From Panaeolus papilionaceus (lineage: Eukaryota; Basidiomycota; Agaricomycetes; Agaricales), in contig JADNRZ010000008.1 of the NCBI GenBank assembly GCA_015501605.1, forward strand, positions 62,001 to 126,000: 64,000 bases of DNA, given 5' to 3'. Shown in pieces: positions 24,154 through 34,600 of the stretch. The notes under the pieces were generated by a model. The model was not told where the DNA came from and did not search any database. It was given only the letters and a program-made list of their open reading frames with translations. A program made the position numbers and the translations under genes. The number at the start of each line of letters is the position of its first letter. Position 1 is the first letter of the stretch.

Positions 24154-24559
24154 TGTAAGGGCACCTCAGACACACACAAGTCCTGGGGGAGATCCAAAGA
24201 TATATATCAGCTCTACATAAATACAGGAAGTATACTCACCTGGGGGAGATCCAAAGAGAAAGAGGTAAAGGATCAAACCCAGGTGGAACAGCTATTTAAG
24301 TGATGAGCTGGCATTGGCATCAGCCTTGATGCCAAACAATGCCTTTGGGAATAAACAAAGGGAAACACAAAGGAATGACTATGAAACAGTGGCAACAACT
24401 AAATGATGAATGAGTGGCAACTAAAGGAGAGTGTAATATAATATATATGAGTCCATGGTATGTCCAGATAATGAAATAGAGAAAGGAAAATAGGGGGAAA
24501 GAGAGACAGAGAGACAATAATAAGGAAAACAATAGGAGGTAGCAGGAGATCCCCTGACA
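24154..24559 (-). repeat. gypsy-1 5' LTR
   Basis: This is the upstream LTR, identical by eye to 18295-18700. It should hold the promoter for the minus-strand gag-pol. I could not identify a conventional tRNA primer-binding site in the sequence just inside it (24153 downward). Confidence 0.96.
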
Positions 24560-25803
24560 AGGACTTTACTCTAGCCCAAATGTTTTGGCTGAGCCTCAGC
24601 TTATCAGGTCAATTAATTCTATTACTAAAACTAGTAGAGAATTGTTTTTTTTGGTGTAAAATGAGGCTCAGCTGAGCCTTGGTTGAGTTCTCTGCCAAAA
24701 TTAACTGAGCCTCGGTGAGGTAAACTGAAACTAGCAACTGAGAGCTTAGCTGAGGCTTAGCTGAAGAACTGAGGTTCAGCTGAACCTCAGCTTATTAGTT
24801 ATAGTTTTAATAGTCATGTAACTTGTATTGATTACTTACCACCTGAGGTTTAGCTGAGCCGGTTACAGTACTTTGCACTGGCCCAGGTGATTCTCAGTTG
24901 CCTGTCAATGTGTAGTGTGAGAATATGTGACAATCTCATGTCACACATTGCACTATTCTATTTTATCATGTGTGAAACCTTTAGGATCCTTTTTATATGT
25001 TTGTGACAATGATTGTGACAGTCTACACATATTGTCACATGTCACATAAATGTGAAACTGTATAACATAGCTGTGACACTAGTATTTCAACTGAATTGTT
25101 TGTATGTACATAGATATGACCTTTGGTGACAGATGGTACTGAACTATCACACTTGCTTTCTACTATCAAACAATACCATCAAGCAACTCTCTTATATCTA
25201 TCAAAGTTAGAGTTCTACTGATGCTCAGCTGAGGTTCACTGATGTTCAGCTGATAAACATATGTTTATTTTCAAAATCTATGGTTATACTGAGGTTAAGC
25301 TGAGGTTCAGCTGAAAGGCTTGTGTCAGTGGAAAGTACTGATACTAGGAATGACTACTCCCCAATTAGGTTGGGTATATACTATGGCAGGCACAAGGCAA
25401 GCCCGAAGGGCAAGCAGTGTTGTAGGGCAAGATATCAAAGCTGATTGCACAGTGATAAGGACATGTCCTTCCAAAGAAGGTGTTAAGCATGGTGATCTGC
25501 ATGTTGTTGGTGTCAACACACCTCAACGCAGTTGCTGATCATGAAGAGAGGGTGAGCCTGAGGGGGTGCCTACTGGCCAAAGCCCTTGAGTTACCTCATG
25601 GACGAACTGCACAGGCAACAGGCAGCTAAACTCTAGTCCACATACACACCAAAGCATGCTCCCTGACTGCTGGTTAGAGCGCCAAAGCTCCCAGTACGCA
25701 AGGGCACCATTGCTGGCATCCAATTAAGGACCACTTGGGTGACAAACCATTGTCTCAACCATGCACACTGTTGGGACCCCAACAAGCACCCATCTTCAGC
25801 ACT

Positions 25804-27105
25804 TCATCCAACACCCATGTCCTCCTGAGGGCAGTTGGAGCACATAGCAGAGAAGGAGAACGTGCGGGGATGCACATTCAAGAACCAGTTTACCTCCCAG
25901 GTGTCCCAGGGATAACTGTGATGTGCCTTGAATTTCTTACACTGGCACAAGATGTGTAAGCACCACCCGAAGTGACTGCAGACGCACTGGGGGGCTGGGA
26001 GATTGAATTGCATATGGTGATAGTATTCACCTATGGGAGCATGGCCCGTTATGCAATGAACTGTGCTGGCAGTCAAAGACAGAGGACCCACTTCAAACAC
26101 TGGTAACCAAGACCCACCCTTCTTTGTAGTGGGCTTGAGGAGATGGCCATGCACATCGTGCAGGGGCATAAACTGTTTGCCCCTGTAGGATTGATCTGAG
26201 AACTGTGTGTCCTAGAGTGAAAGTGCCTTGCAATCTGCAAAATCGCAGAGCCATGTGAGCGTCGTGCGCAGACATGTACCAACACTCATGCTGGGAAGAG
26301 ACCTGACAGCCTTGTGAGCTTTCCCCTGTGGGCCCCAGCAGAGCTGGGAGGGGGTGTGTACAAAGAGTACTTGCCAAGCAGCTAGGGTGCATATGATGGC
26401 CAGGCTGTGTTCCTGGCCACCATGTTCAGTACAGTCCAATGCAAGCCTAATAGTGGGCATGCAATCAGAGAAGAGATAAACCTGTTCGCATCTGGGGAAG
26501 GTGATAGCCTTGCACAGCACGAGACAGATTGCAAAAAGCTCCATGTCAACAGAAGTCGCTCTGCCTGACGGGATGCAAGTGAGCCATGGCTCGTCAGCTG
26601 ATGGCTCACATGACACACAGTTGGTCCTTGGGTCACATGTCCCCAGGGGGTCTGCAGTGTACACTAACGCCGCGACTGCAGCCTGGAAGTGGTCGTATCG
26701 TGGGACTGCTGCATCGCATGCAGCCACAAACGAACTGAGAGTAACAATTATCTGAGCCATAAGCTCAGCTAACTGCTCTGCCCTTGTCAGCCACTTGCTG
26801 CTGTCAGGCAGTGGAGTGGGCGGGGGCAGGAGAGTCTCATTGATGTCCACTTGGAATGGGAAGCATTCAACAAGTCAATTGCCAGGCCTGGACTCATCGG
26901 GCAATAGCTTGATGGGCTCAGACAGTTGGGGAAGTCGGGAAACAATCTCCATAAGGGCGCCAGAGGTCTTCTGTCTTTCAGTTTCAGACATACACACATA
27001 GGAACGAGCATGGAGCAAAGCCGCATGTGAGTTCCATTGGTCCAGGAACCTGTGAAGCAGATGACTGGCACTCAGGGTCCCAATGCGCCATGTAGAGTGG
27101 TATGG
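25804..27105 (-). pseudogene. LINE A-2 ORF2 C-terminal region (RT tail, RNase H, zinc tail)
   Basis: Read right to left, the RT tail comes first (LPQLSEPIKLLP near 26910). RNase H occupies 26850-26212, with CDAAVPRYDHFQAAVAA, a glutamate in SVDMELFAICLVL, LFSDCMPTIRLALDC and HTPSQLCWGPQGKAH. The last part, 26169-25804, carries CVCSHFGWCLHILCQC, the ORF2 terminal zinc motif. The frames are not continuous: a shift of frame lies between RNase H and the zinc segment near 26200. This copy shows what A-1 has lost between its RT end and 3' UTR. Confidence 0.83.
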
Positions 27106-27115
27106 GAATCCACAT

Positions 27116-27277
27116 GGACTGACAACAAAAAGGAAAACTATTGGACCCCAAAGAGCACCACCAACAACAATGGCACCTGGGCCAATGGCTTCTCCAACTA
27201 CAACAACAACATGTGTGATGAAGCCATCCACAACATCAACACCTGATTGAGGTCAATCAGCCTTAGTAAGGGGGTAA
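27116..27277 (+). pseudogene. LTR-element gag C-terminus and polypurine tract
   Basis: This continues the Gag frame from 18194 in phase (EST, then WTDNKKENYW), Asn-rich, to a TGA at 27244-27246. About 20 bp later a purine-rich tract, AGTAAGGGGGTAA (27265-27277), abuts a TG start of an LTR-like sequence at 27278. Ending directly from Gag into a PPT and LTR, with no pol, suggests a Gag-only non-autonomous LTR element. Confidence 0.6.
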
Positions 27278-27776
27278 TGTTACATTATCTCTTTTCTTCC
27301 CTCTCTTTCCCCTATCTTATCAGCACCATCATTCCCTCTTATCTTATCATTGTGTACTATCATCTGTCTTTGTACTTGTAGTTCGTCTTATCTCTCTTAT
27401 CTCTTCTCTCTCACTCCACTTCCATTCCTGCTGTTGCTCTACTCTTACCTCCTATCTATGACTCACTTCCTTACTCATCTCTCTCACACTTATGACTCAC
27501 TCCTTATTGTATTCTCATGCTCACTCCATTATGACTCCTATGCTGACTCACAGACTTCACACCTTATCTACTTGGCACTTACATGCACAGCCTCTTAGAT
27601 AGCTATATAAACCCTGTAGTTTATACCCTTGTTCTTTAGCTAGTTCTTTAACTTTGAATAGAACAACAACCTTCTATGATGATCTTACTCTACTCACTCT
27701 CTTCTAAGACAATACCAGCATAGTGTGTATATGCAGTGGCAATCTTAGAATGATACTCGAACCCTGACACACAACA
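27278..27776 (+). repeat. LTR-like sequence, inverted copy at 34483-34981
   Basis: It starts TGTTACATTATCTC directly after a polypurine tract and ends near ACACACAACA, about 500 bp. A TATA-like CTATATAAACC sits at 27601, followed by a pyrimidine-rich leader, as in many fungal LTRs. The mirror copy starts TGTTATGTCGTCTC at 34981 reading inward. The outer right flank has no PPT. The right end of the LTR is a judgement from the terminal CA. Confidence 0.6.
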
Positions 27777-28399
27777 ACCTTCTTCTGAACTTGACCCAGA
27801 CAAGCTCAAAGGCCTTAACCACAAGCGCCCATCAAGCTATTGTAACACAAGGTAGCCCCAAGATAATCTTCTGATTTCCTAACCCAGTAACTAGGAAATT
27901 GGTCTTCTTGATCTTGTTGTAGATCTTCATGTTCAATGTCATTCAGTGGGTAATCATACCCTTCTTGTTGACTTGTGATTACCACTTTTTATTAATAATT
28001 CAGGACAGTTGCCCTGTGGATGATAATACCACTTGCCCTGTAATTTATGAAACAATGAGTGCCCTGTTTTTTATGATAATGCCTCAGGTAACTTTAGTGT
28101 GCAATTTCATAGATATTATCATAATTGTCAGGCCGATTTTCATAGCAACATTTTTTTTATATGCTGTAGACATTTTCATGCTGCCCTTGTGATGTTCATG
28201 CAATATTATTATCGTTTTCATGATTATGCTGATATTTTCATGATTGGTAGGGTGATATTATCATGGATTTCATGATTACTAGGGCGATATTCTTCTTGAT
28301 TTCATAGATTTCCTTGATCTTATCAGTGCATTTTCTTATCAAATCAGGGCAATTCTAAATATAGAATTGCCATAATATGACATCATTAGATCAGATCAC

Positions 28400-29104
28400 T
28401 ATTATCTCCGCTTTTTTTGGATCCTTATCTCATCCATCAATTACATCAAATCAGGGCTCTGCCCCTGTTGCACCCATTATTTCTAGCATTTATTACACTG
28501 CTTTTCTGGCCACTTTATATGGACATATATATACCATTAGAAAGCTACAATTGCCTACTATTTGATTCTGAATTCTATTTAATTAAACTTCTGCAGGGGA
28601 GCAGCCAATTCAGCTCCGCTTTTTCCCATCAACTTAGCCCCTATTCATTTATGCTACTATTCCTGCTGCATTTGCACCGCTTTTTTGGCACTTTTTCTGG
28701 TGCACATATATACCATTAGAAAGCCCTAATTGTCTAGTTTAAGAATATGCCCTCAGTTTTACAATAGCCCCACTAGGGGCTGCACTATTTAGCTGCGCTT
28801 TTTGGGTATTTAATTAGCCCCTATTTTTAATCAGCATTATTCCTGCTCCATTTTGCACCGCTTTGGTGCAATTATATATGGACATATATATATCACCAGA
28901 AAGCTACAAATGCCTAGATTAAGAATCTGAAATCAGAATATAAATGTTGTGTCTAGGGAGGGAGCAATTGCATTTCGCATTTGGGCACTACAGTGTGGGA
29001 ACACCCTTAATCACCTCTTCTCCTCCTCCCCCCACCGCTTTTTTGCCCTCATTTCTCCACATCCACTCCACCCCTCAGCCTATAATTTGGCATGGAGGTG
29101 TATA
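28400..29104. repeat. Degenerate tandem unit in foldback 2 arm
   Basis: This is the same recurring words as in foldback 1: TATATACCATTAGAAAGCTA (28527, 28710), AGCCCCTAT (28637, 28816), CGCTTTTTTGG or variants (28407, 28615, 28678, 28856, 29036). It ends with the block GGGAGCAATTGCATTTCGCA (28960) that also ends the foldback 1 unit (6510). The inverted copy is at 33155-33860. Confidence 0.75.
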
Positions 29105-29585
29105 TATACTATCAAATAGTGGGTGCAAGCTTACAGGACACTGGCATCCGTATATATGCATAAATATGCTATATACATCTGGTATGGATCATGTTGCTCC
29201 AAAAGCGGAGCCAAAGCATAGTATTTGATTCATTAGAATGCAACCAAAGTGTCAGGTATTATATCATGAGATGTGTATACATGTTTCATGCATCAGAACA
29301 CAATATTTAGCCCTCCACCACATGCAAACTAGCTTAAATCATCATCTCATTATACCCTTTGTTTCTAGACCAATATCAATCGCATTTCTTAACCAATTTT
29401 CAAAGCTGAAAGATTTTCTAAACTGCAGTTGTATAGAGGACTTTACTCTAGCCCAAATGTTTCAGCTGAGCCTCAGCTGAGGATTGGCTCATCAGCTCAA
29501 TTAATTCTATTACTAAAACTAGTAGAGAATGTTTTTTTTTGGTGTAAAATGAGGCTCAGCTGAGCCTTGGTTGAGTTCTCCTGAA

Positions 29586-30709
29586 CTTCTCAGTCCCCTT
29601 GGAGTACCATAGGGACTCCCTATGGACTTTTTACATATGTTACCTAAATTTGATATTTTGATAGGTTTCAGACAAATCCATATGCAGAGTCCCTAGGGAG
29701 TCCTCTGTAGGGACTCTGTAGGAACTCTGATGGACTCCATAGGGACTCCACAGGGACTCCAGGAAAATTGGATAATGCAAATGCAGATGACTCTGATGTA
29801 GATAATAATTAGTCATTACAATACTGTACCATTTCAGTCAATTCGGCAGCATGTGACCAAAATTATTTTTCCAACAAATCCCCAAAATCGCCATAAATCG
29901 AGAAAAAAAATTAAATCTGGGGTCAAAAAAAATTGGGTGGGACACAGGACTGCCAAATAATTCAAAATGGTACAGTATATGGACAATTGTACTCACAGTA
30001 TTTCCCATAATCGCCTTGTATTACTGCTGGAGTCCCAGGGAGTCCCTAGGGACTCTGTATATATGAATTTGTCTGAAACCTATCAAAACATGAAATTTAG
30101 GTAATATTTGCAAAAAGTCCCTAGGTGTAAGGGCACCTCAGACACACACAAGTCCTGGGGGAGACCCAAAGAGAAAGAGATAAAGGATCAAACCCAGGTG
30201 AAACAGCTATTTAAGTGATGAGCTGGCATTGGCATCAGCCTTAATGCCAAACAATGCCTTTGGAAACAAACAAAGGGAAACACAAAGGAATGACTATGTA
30301 ACAGTGGCAACAACTAAATAATGAATGAATGGCAACTAAAGGAGAGTGTAATATAATATCTATGAGTCCATGATATGTCCAGATAATGAGATAGAGCAAA
30401 GGAAATAGAGAAAGGAGAGACAGAGAGACAATAATAAGGAAAGGAATAGGAGGTAGCAGGAGATCCCCTGACACTAGGAAGTCCAGAGAGTCCTTAGGGA
30501 CTCCCTTGGGACTCAAGTGACTCCAGCACATATATTACAAATTTCTTGTAATACAAGGTAATTTTGCCTTGTTTTTTTGTTTGTTTGCACTGTCCTTGTA
30601 TGCTGGTGTTGTAGTTGAGGGTGTCCACAGTTGTGTTAGGTGGCAATGCTGTGTTTTTTGGCAGAGAGTCCCTAGGGACTCCATATGGTACTCAGGGGGG
30701 ACTGACAAG
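29586..30709. mobile_element. TIR element with GGGACTCC 11-bp arrays, containing a solo LTR
   Basis: The ends are CTTCTCAGTCCCCTTGGAGT (left) and, read inward, CTTGTCAGTCCCCCCTGAGT (right), with further matching to GAGTACCAT. Inside are arrays such as GGGACTCTGT, GGAACTCTGA and GGACTCCATA at 11-bp spacing (29690-29762), mirrored at about 30030-30060 and 30480-30530. There is no ORF. It abuts the element at 30710 with no spacer, so its own target duplication is not clear. Confidence 0.65.
30126..30473 (-). repeat. Solo gypsy LTR (internally deleted)
   Basis: The sequence matches the gypsy LTRs at 18295 and 40384 from TGTAAGGGCACC to CCCCTGACA. It lacks 58 bp in the region of the duplicated GGGGGAGATCC motif and is 348 bp long. 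It is flanked by a 5-bp duplication CTAGG (30121-30125, 30474-30478). It is the product of LTR-LTR recombination after insertion. Confidence 0.95.
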
Positions 30710-31679
30710 TACAGTGCTCCACGGTCATGTGACACACCACTAAATGATGAAACACTTGGGCATTAAACGTCAACGCACAGACACATTTCAGAGCACACAA
30801 GCACATATTAGCACACAATATGCAGGTATGTAATGGTAAATATATATTCGTTTTAAGCAAAGTCGAAAACATAGCCTGTGGGTAGATAAGATGCACATGA
30901 AGCTTGTTCGAGGTGATCAAATAGAGCATTTCGAAAATGTTTGCCGCTGTTGATGAACAGCAACTTCATTATGTGCTACAATCTATATACCAATTTAAAG
31001 GTAGCAATCAGAGCTTCAGTTTGAATGTAATTTCATGTGCTAAAGCACACTGGATGGTATGTAAATTCCGTAACAAATATGAATTATATTTGGCACAAAC
31101 ATAAGAAATGTGTATAAATGCATTGTCAATACTATCTACTTAGGTGTAATGCCTCCTTGTAAAAAGTCCCTCTCTCCTCTGTATGCATGTCTTTCTTCTA
31201 ATGAGGTCCATGACCTTCTCATGAATTGTGCCATGTTGCTCTACAAAGCAGAGCAGAAACCTCATACTCACAACAGATCATGTCACACTCCCATGGGCTA
31301 CCAAATGGTTTGCAATGTTGTCTGAAAGAAATTCTTCCTCGAAACTGGTGTATTAAATTATGCTTTCACACTGTACACTCTGAAATTGGGTTTCAGGGAA
31401 GTGGACTTGCACTGGGATGGTGGAACAACAGTGGTCAATCATTCAGAGGGTTTCAAGTCCCCAGGTGTATCACACTGCAGTGATGCCATCACACCCACTC
31501 CCAACATTGTTTTCACCCTCCTGACCTCAATTCGCCATGTTTTTTCCAGATTTTTTGTATGAACATTCATAACATATTTAACTTTAATATCATTAAATTT
31601 TTTTATTTGTATGTTTGTATGTTGTTCAAGAATTTTCAATTTATTGTTTTAGTGTATCACGTGTCGGTGGAGCACTGTA
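30710..31679. mobile_element. TACAGTGCTCC-type TIR element
   Basis: The element is 970 bp with ends TACAGTGCTCCACGGTCATG (left) and, read inward, TACAGTGCTCCACCGACACG (right), both continuing to GTGA(C/T)ACAC. Internal sequence is AT-rich and non-coding. The same terminus bounds the element at 35029-36457. No target duplication is visible. Confidence 0.65.
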
Positions 31680-34600
31680 CCCAAGTTCTCTGCCAAAATT
31701 AACCAAGCCTTGGTGAGGTAAACTGAAACTAGCAACTGAGAGCTCAGCTGAGGCTCAGCTGAAGAACTGAGGTTCAGCTGAATCTCAGCTTATTAGTTAT
31801 AGTTTTAATAGTCATGTAACTTGTATTGATTACTTACCACCTGAGGTTCAGCTGAGCTGGTTACAGTACTTTGCACTGGCCCAGGTGATTCTCAGTCACC
31901 TGTCAATGTGTAGTGTGAGAAGATGTGACAATCTCATGTCACACATTGCACAATTCTATTTTATCATGTATGAAACCCTTAGGATCCTTTTATATGTTTG
32001 TGACAGTCTACACATATTGTCACATGTCACATAAATGTGAATCTGTGTAACACAGCTGTGACACTAGTATTTCAAGTGAATTGTTTGTATGTACATAGAT
32101 GTGAACAACTCTGTCACATGGTCTTTGGTGATAGATGGTACTGAACTATCACACTTGCTCTCTACTATCCAACAATACCATCAAGCAACTCTCTTATACC
32201 TATCAAAGTTAGCATTCTACCAATGCTCAAGTGAACCTCAGGTGAGCCTCAGATGAACCTCAGCTGAGGTTCACTGATGTTTAACTGATAAACATATGTT
32301 TATTTTCAAAATCTATGGTTATACTGAGGTTCAGCTGAAAGGCTTGTGTCAGTGGAAAGTACTGGTTGTATACACCTTTCAAATTTGTGCTTCATGAATC
32401 ACAGATAGTCTGGAGGTGTTGAGACTCTAGTATGGTGGTATCACTGTCTGTGTGCCAATATACACCTGAAATGTGTTTAGAATTGATATATCTTCAATTT
32501 AAAAAAAGTTTGAAAGAGATTGGTCAAGTGTAGCTCATAGAATGAGAGAAACAGTTAAACAGAATACTAGTTGTTGTCAGTTCATTGAGCATACACACTA
32601 CATCAAACTGCATTCCAGCACCCATTTGTGTCTCCTACCTTCCACACTCACTCAAATGTTCTCAAAGCTTTTGAAAACATCAATAACAGTGTATACCCTT
32701 GTCTCCATGAGGTCTGATCAAATTATTTCAATGCAGATCTTGTACAAATGGCTTATCAGCTGAAAAAGAGTCATTTTTGAAAAGTGCTCAGAATTTGCTG
32801 CGAGTACCCTCGTTTTGTAGGTATTCTTGAGGTGATTTTGGAACATTTTGCATCACTATAAAGCAGGCAGAAATGGTAGAGATATACCCAATATAGTATT
32901 TGGGAAACCTGTGAGACAGCATATGGCTGTTTCTATATGATCTACAACTGTGAACACATGATACATGGTAAAGAACAATAGTATTGATGTTATAACATAT
33001 TTCCATGACTTTATCATACTCAAAATGCAAGTTATTGAGGACTATTGGGCCCTCTTTTGGCAGAATTAGCAGCAAAAACAGAGTAAATGCAGAATAACTG
33101 CATTCATAGTGGTGTCCTTGGGTTCCTACTGCATAAACTGTTTATAATACATAACATACACCTCCATGCCAAATTATAGGCTGAGGGGTGGAGTGGATGT
33201 GGAGAAATGAGGGCAAAAAAGCGGTGGGGGGAGGAGGAGAAGAGGTGATTAAGGGTGTTCCCACACTGTAGTGCCCAAATGCGAAATGCAATTGCTCCCT
33301 CCCTAGACACAACATTTATATTCTGATTTCAGATTCTTAATCTAGGCATTTGTAGCTTTCTGGTGATATATATATGTCCATATATAATTGCACCAAAGCG
33401 GTGCAAAATGGAGCAGGAATAATGCTGATTAAAAATAGGGGCTAATTAAATACCCAAAAAGCGCAGCTAAATAGTGCAGCCCCTAGTGGGGCTATTGTAA
33501 AACTGAGGGCATATTCTTAAACTAGACAATTAGGGCTTTCTAATGGTATATATGTGCACCAGAAAAAGTGCCAAAAAAGCGGTGCAAATGCAGCAGGAAT
33601 AGTAGCATAAATGAATAGGGGCTAAGTTGATGGGAAAAAGCGGAGCTGAATTGGCTGCTCCCCTGCAGAAGTTTAATTAAATAGAATTCAGAATCAAATA
33701 GTAGGCAATTGTAGCTTTCTAATGGTATATATATGTCCATATAAAGTGGCCAGAAAAGCAGTGTAATAAATGCTAGAAATAATGGGTGCAACAGGGGCAG
33801 AGCCCTGATTTGATGTAATTGATGGATGAGATAAGGATCCAAAAAAAGCGGAGATAATAGTGATCTGATCTAATGATGTCATATTATGGCAATTCTATAT
33901 TTAGAATTGCCCTGATTTGATAAGAAAATGCACTGATAAGATCAAGGAAATCTATGAAATCAAGAAGAATATCGCCCTAGTAATCATGAAATCCATGATA
34001 ATATCACCCTACCAATCATGAAAATATCAGCATAATCATGAAAACGATAATAATATTGCATGAACATCACAAGGGCAGCATGAAAATGTCTACAGCATAT
34101 AAAAAAAATGTTGCTATGAAAATCGGCCTGACAATTATGATAATATCTATGAAATTGCACACTAAAGTTACCTGAGGCATTATCATAAAAAACAGGGCAC
34201 TCATTGTTTCATAAATTACAGGGCAAGTGGTATTATCATCCACAGGGCAACTGTCCTGAATTATTAATAAAAAGTGGTAATCACAAGTCAACAAGAAGGG
34301 TATGATTACCCACTGAATGACATTGAACATGAAGATCTACAACAAGATCAAGAAGACCAATTTCCTAGTTACTGGGTTAGGAAATCAGAAGATTATCTTG
34401 GGGCTACCTTGTGTTACAATAGCTTGATGGGCGCTTGTGGTTAAGGCCTTTGAGCTTGTCTGGGTCAAGTTCAGAAGAAGGTTGTTGTGTGTCAGGGTTC
34501 GAGTATCATTCTAAGATTGCCACTGCATATACACACTATGCTGGTATTGTCTTAGAAGAGAGTGAGTAGAGTAAGATCATCATAGAAGGTTGTTGTTCTA

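Larger units (their letters stand above)
18295..24559 (-). mobile_element. Chromodomain Ty3/gypsy retrotransposon, copy 1
   Basis: This complete LTR retrotransposon is 6.27 kb, with 406-bp LTRs at 18295-18700 and 24154-24559 that I read as identical, and 5-bp duplications AGGAC (18290-18294, 24560-24564). LTRs begin TG and end CA. A purine tract (GGGGGG, read on the minus strand at 18703-18710) abuts the downstream LTR. Identical LTRs indicate a recent insertion. It lies in the terminus of TIR element 3. Confidence 0.97.
18289..25340. mobile_element. Composite TIR element 3, split by gypsy-1
   Basis: The outer ends are GAGGACTTTACTCTAGCCC (left) and, read inward from the right, CAGTACTTTCCACTGAC. 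Exact 8-bp duplications ATACTAGG lie at 18281-18288 and 25341-25348. Without the gypsy insertion it is 782 bp. It has CAGCTGAGCCT-type 11-bp arrays on both sides and a TGTGACA core. A second left-type terminus, CAGTACTTTGCACTGGCCCA, lies inside it at about 24868, so it is itself one element within or beside another. The same composite recurs at 29436-32364. Confidence 0.88.
18195..27105 (-). mobile_element. LINE A copy A-2, carrying nested elements
   Basis: This 5'-truncated Tad-like LINE on the minus strand has its poly(A) at 18197-18208 and is flanked by a 10-bp duplication GAATCCACAT (18185-18194 and 27106-27115). It is split in its 3' UTR by the TIR element at 18289-25340, which carries a gypsy element. 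The coding remains lie at 25804-27105. The order of duplications gives the order of insertion: gag element, then LINE A-2, then TIR element, then gypsy. Confidence 0.92.
29436..32364. mobile_element. Composite TIR element 4 with nested insertions
   Basis: This is a second copy of the composite seen at 18289-25340, with the same outer ends (GAGGACTTTACTCTAGCCC and, inward from the right, CAGTACTTTCCACTGAC). Exact 8-bp duplications GTTGTATA lie at 29428-29435 and 32365-32372. An internal left-type terminus CAGTACTTTGCACTGGCCCA lies at about 31865. The left third is interrupted at about 29581-31682 by other elements flanked by AGTTCTC (7 bp). CAGCTGAG-type arrays occur on both sides. Confidence 0.86.
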
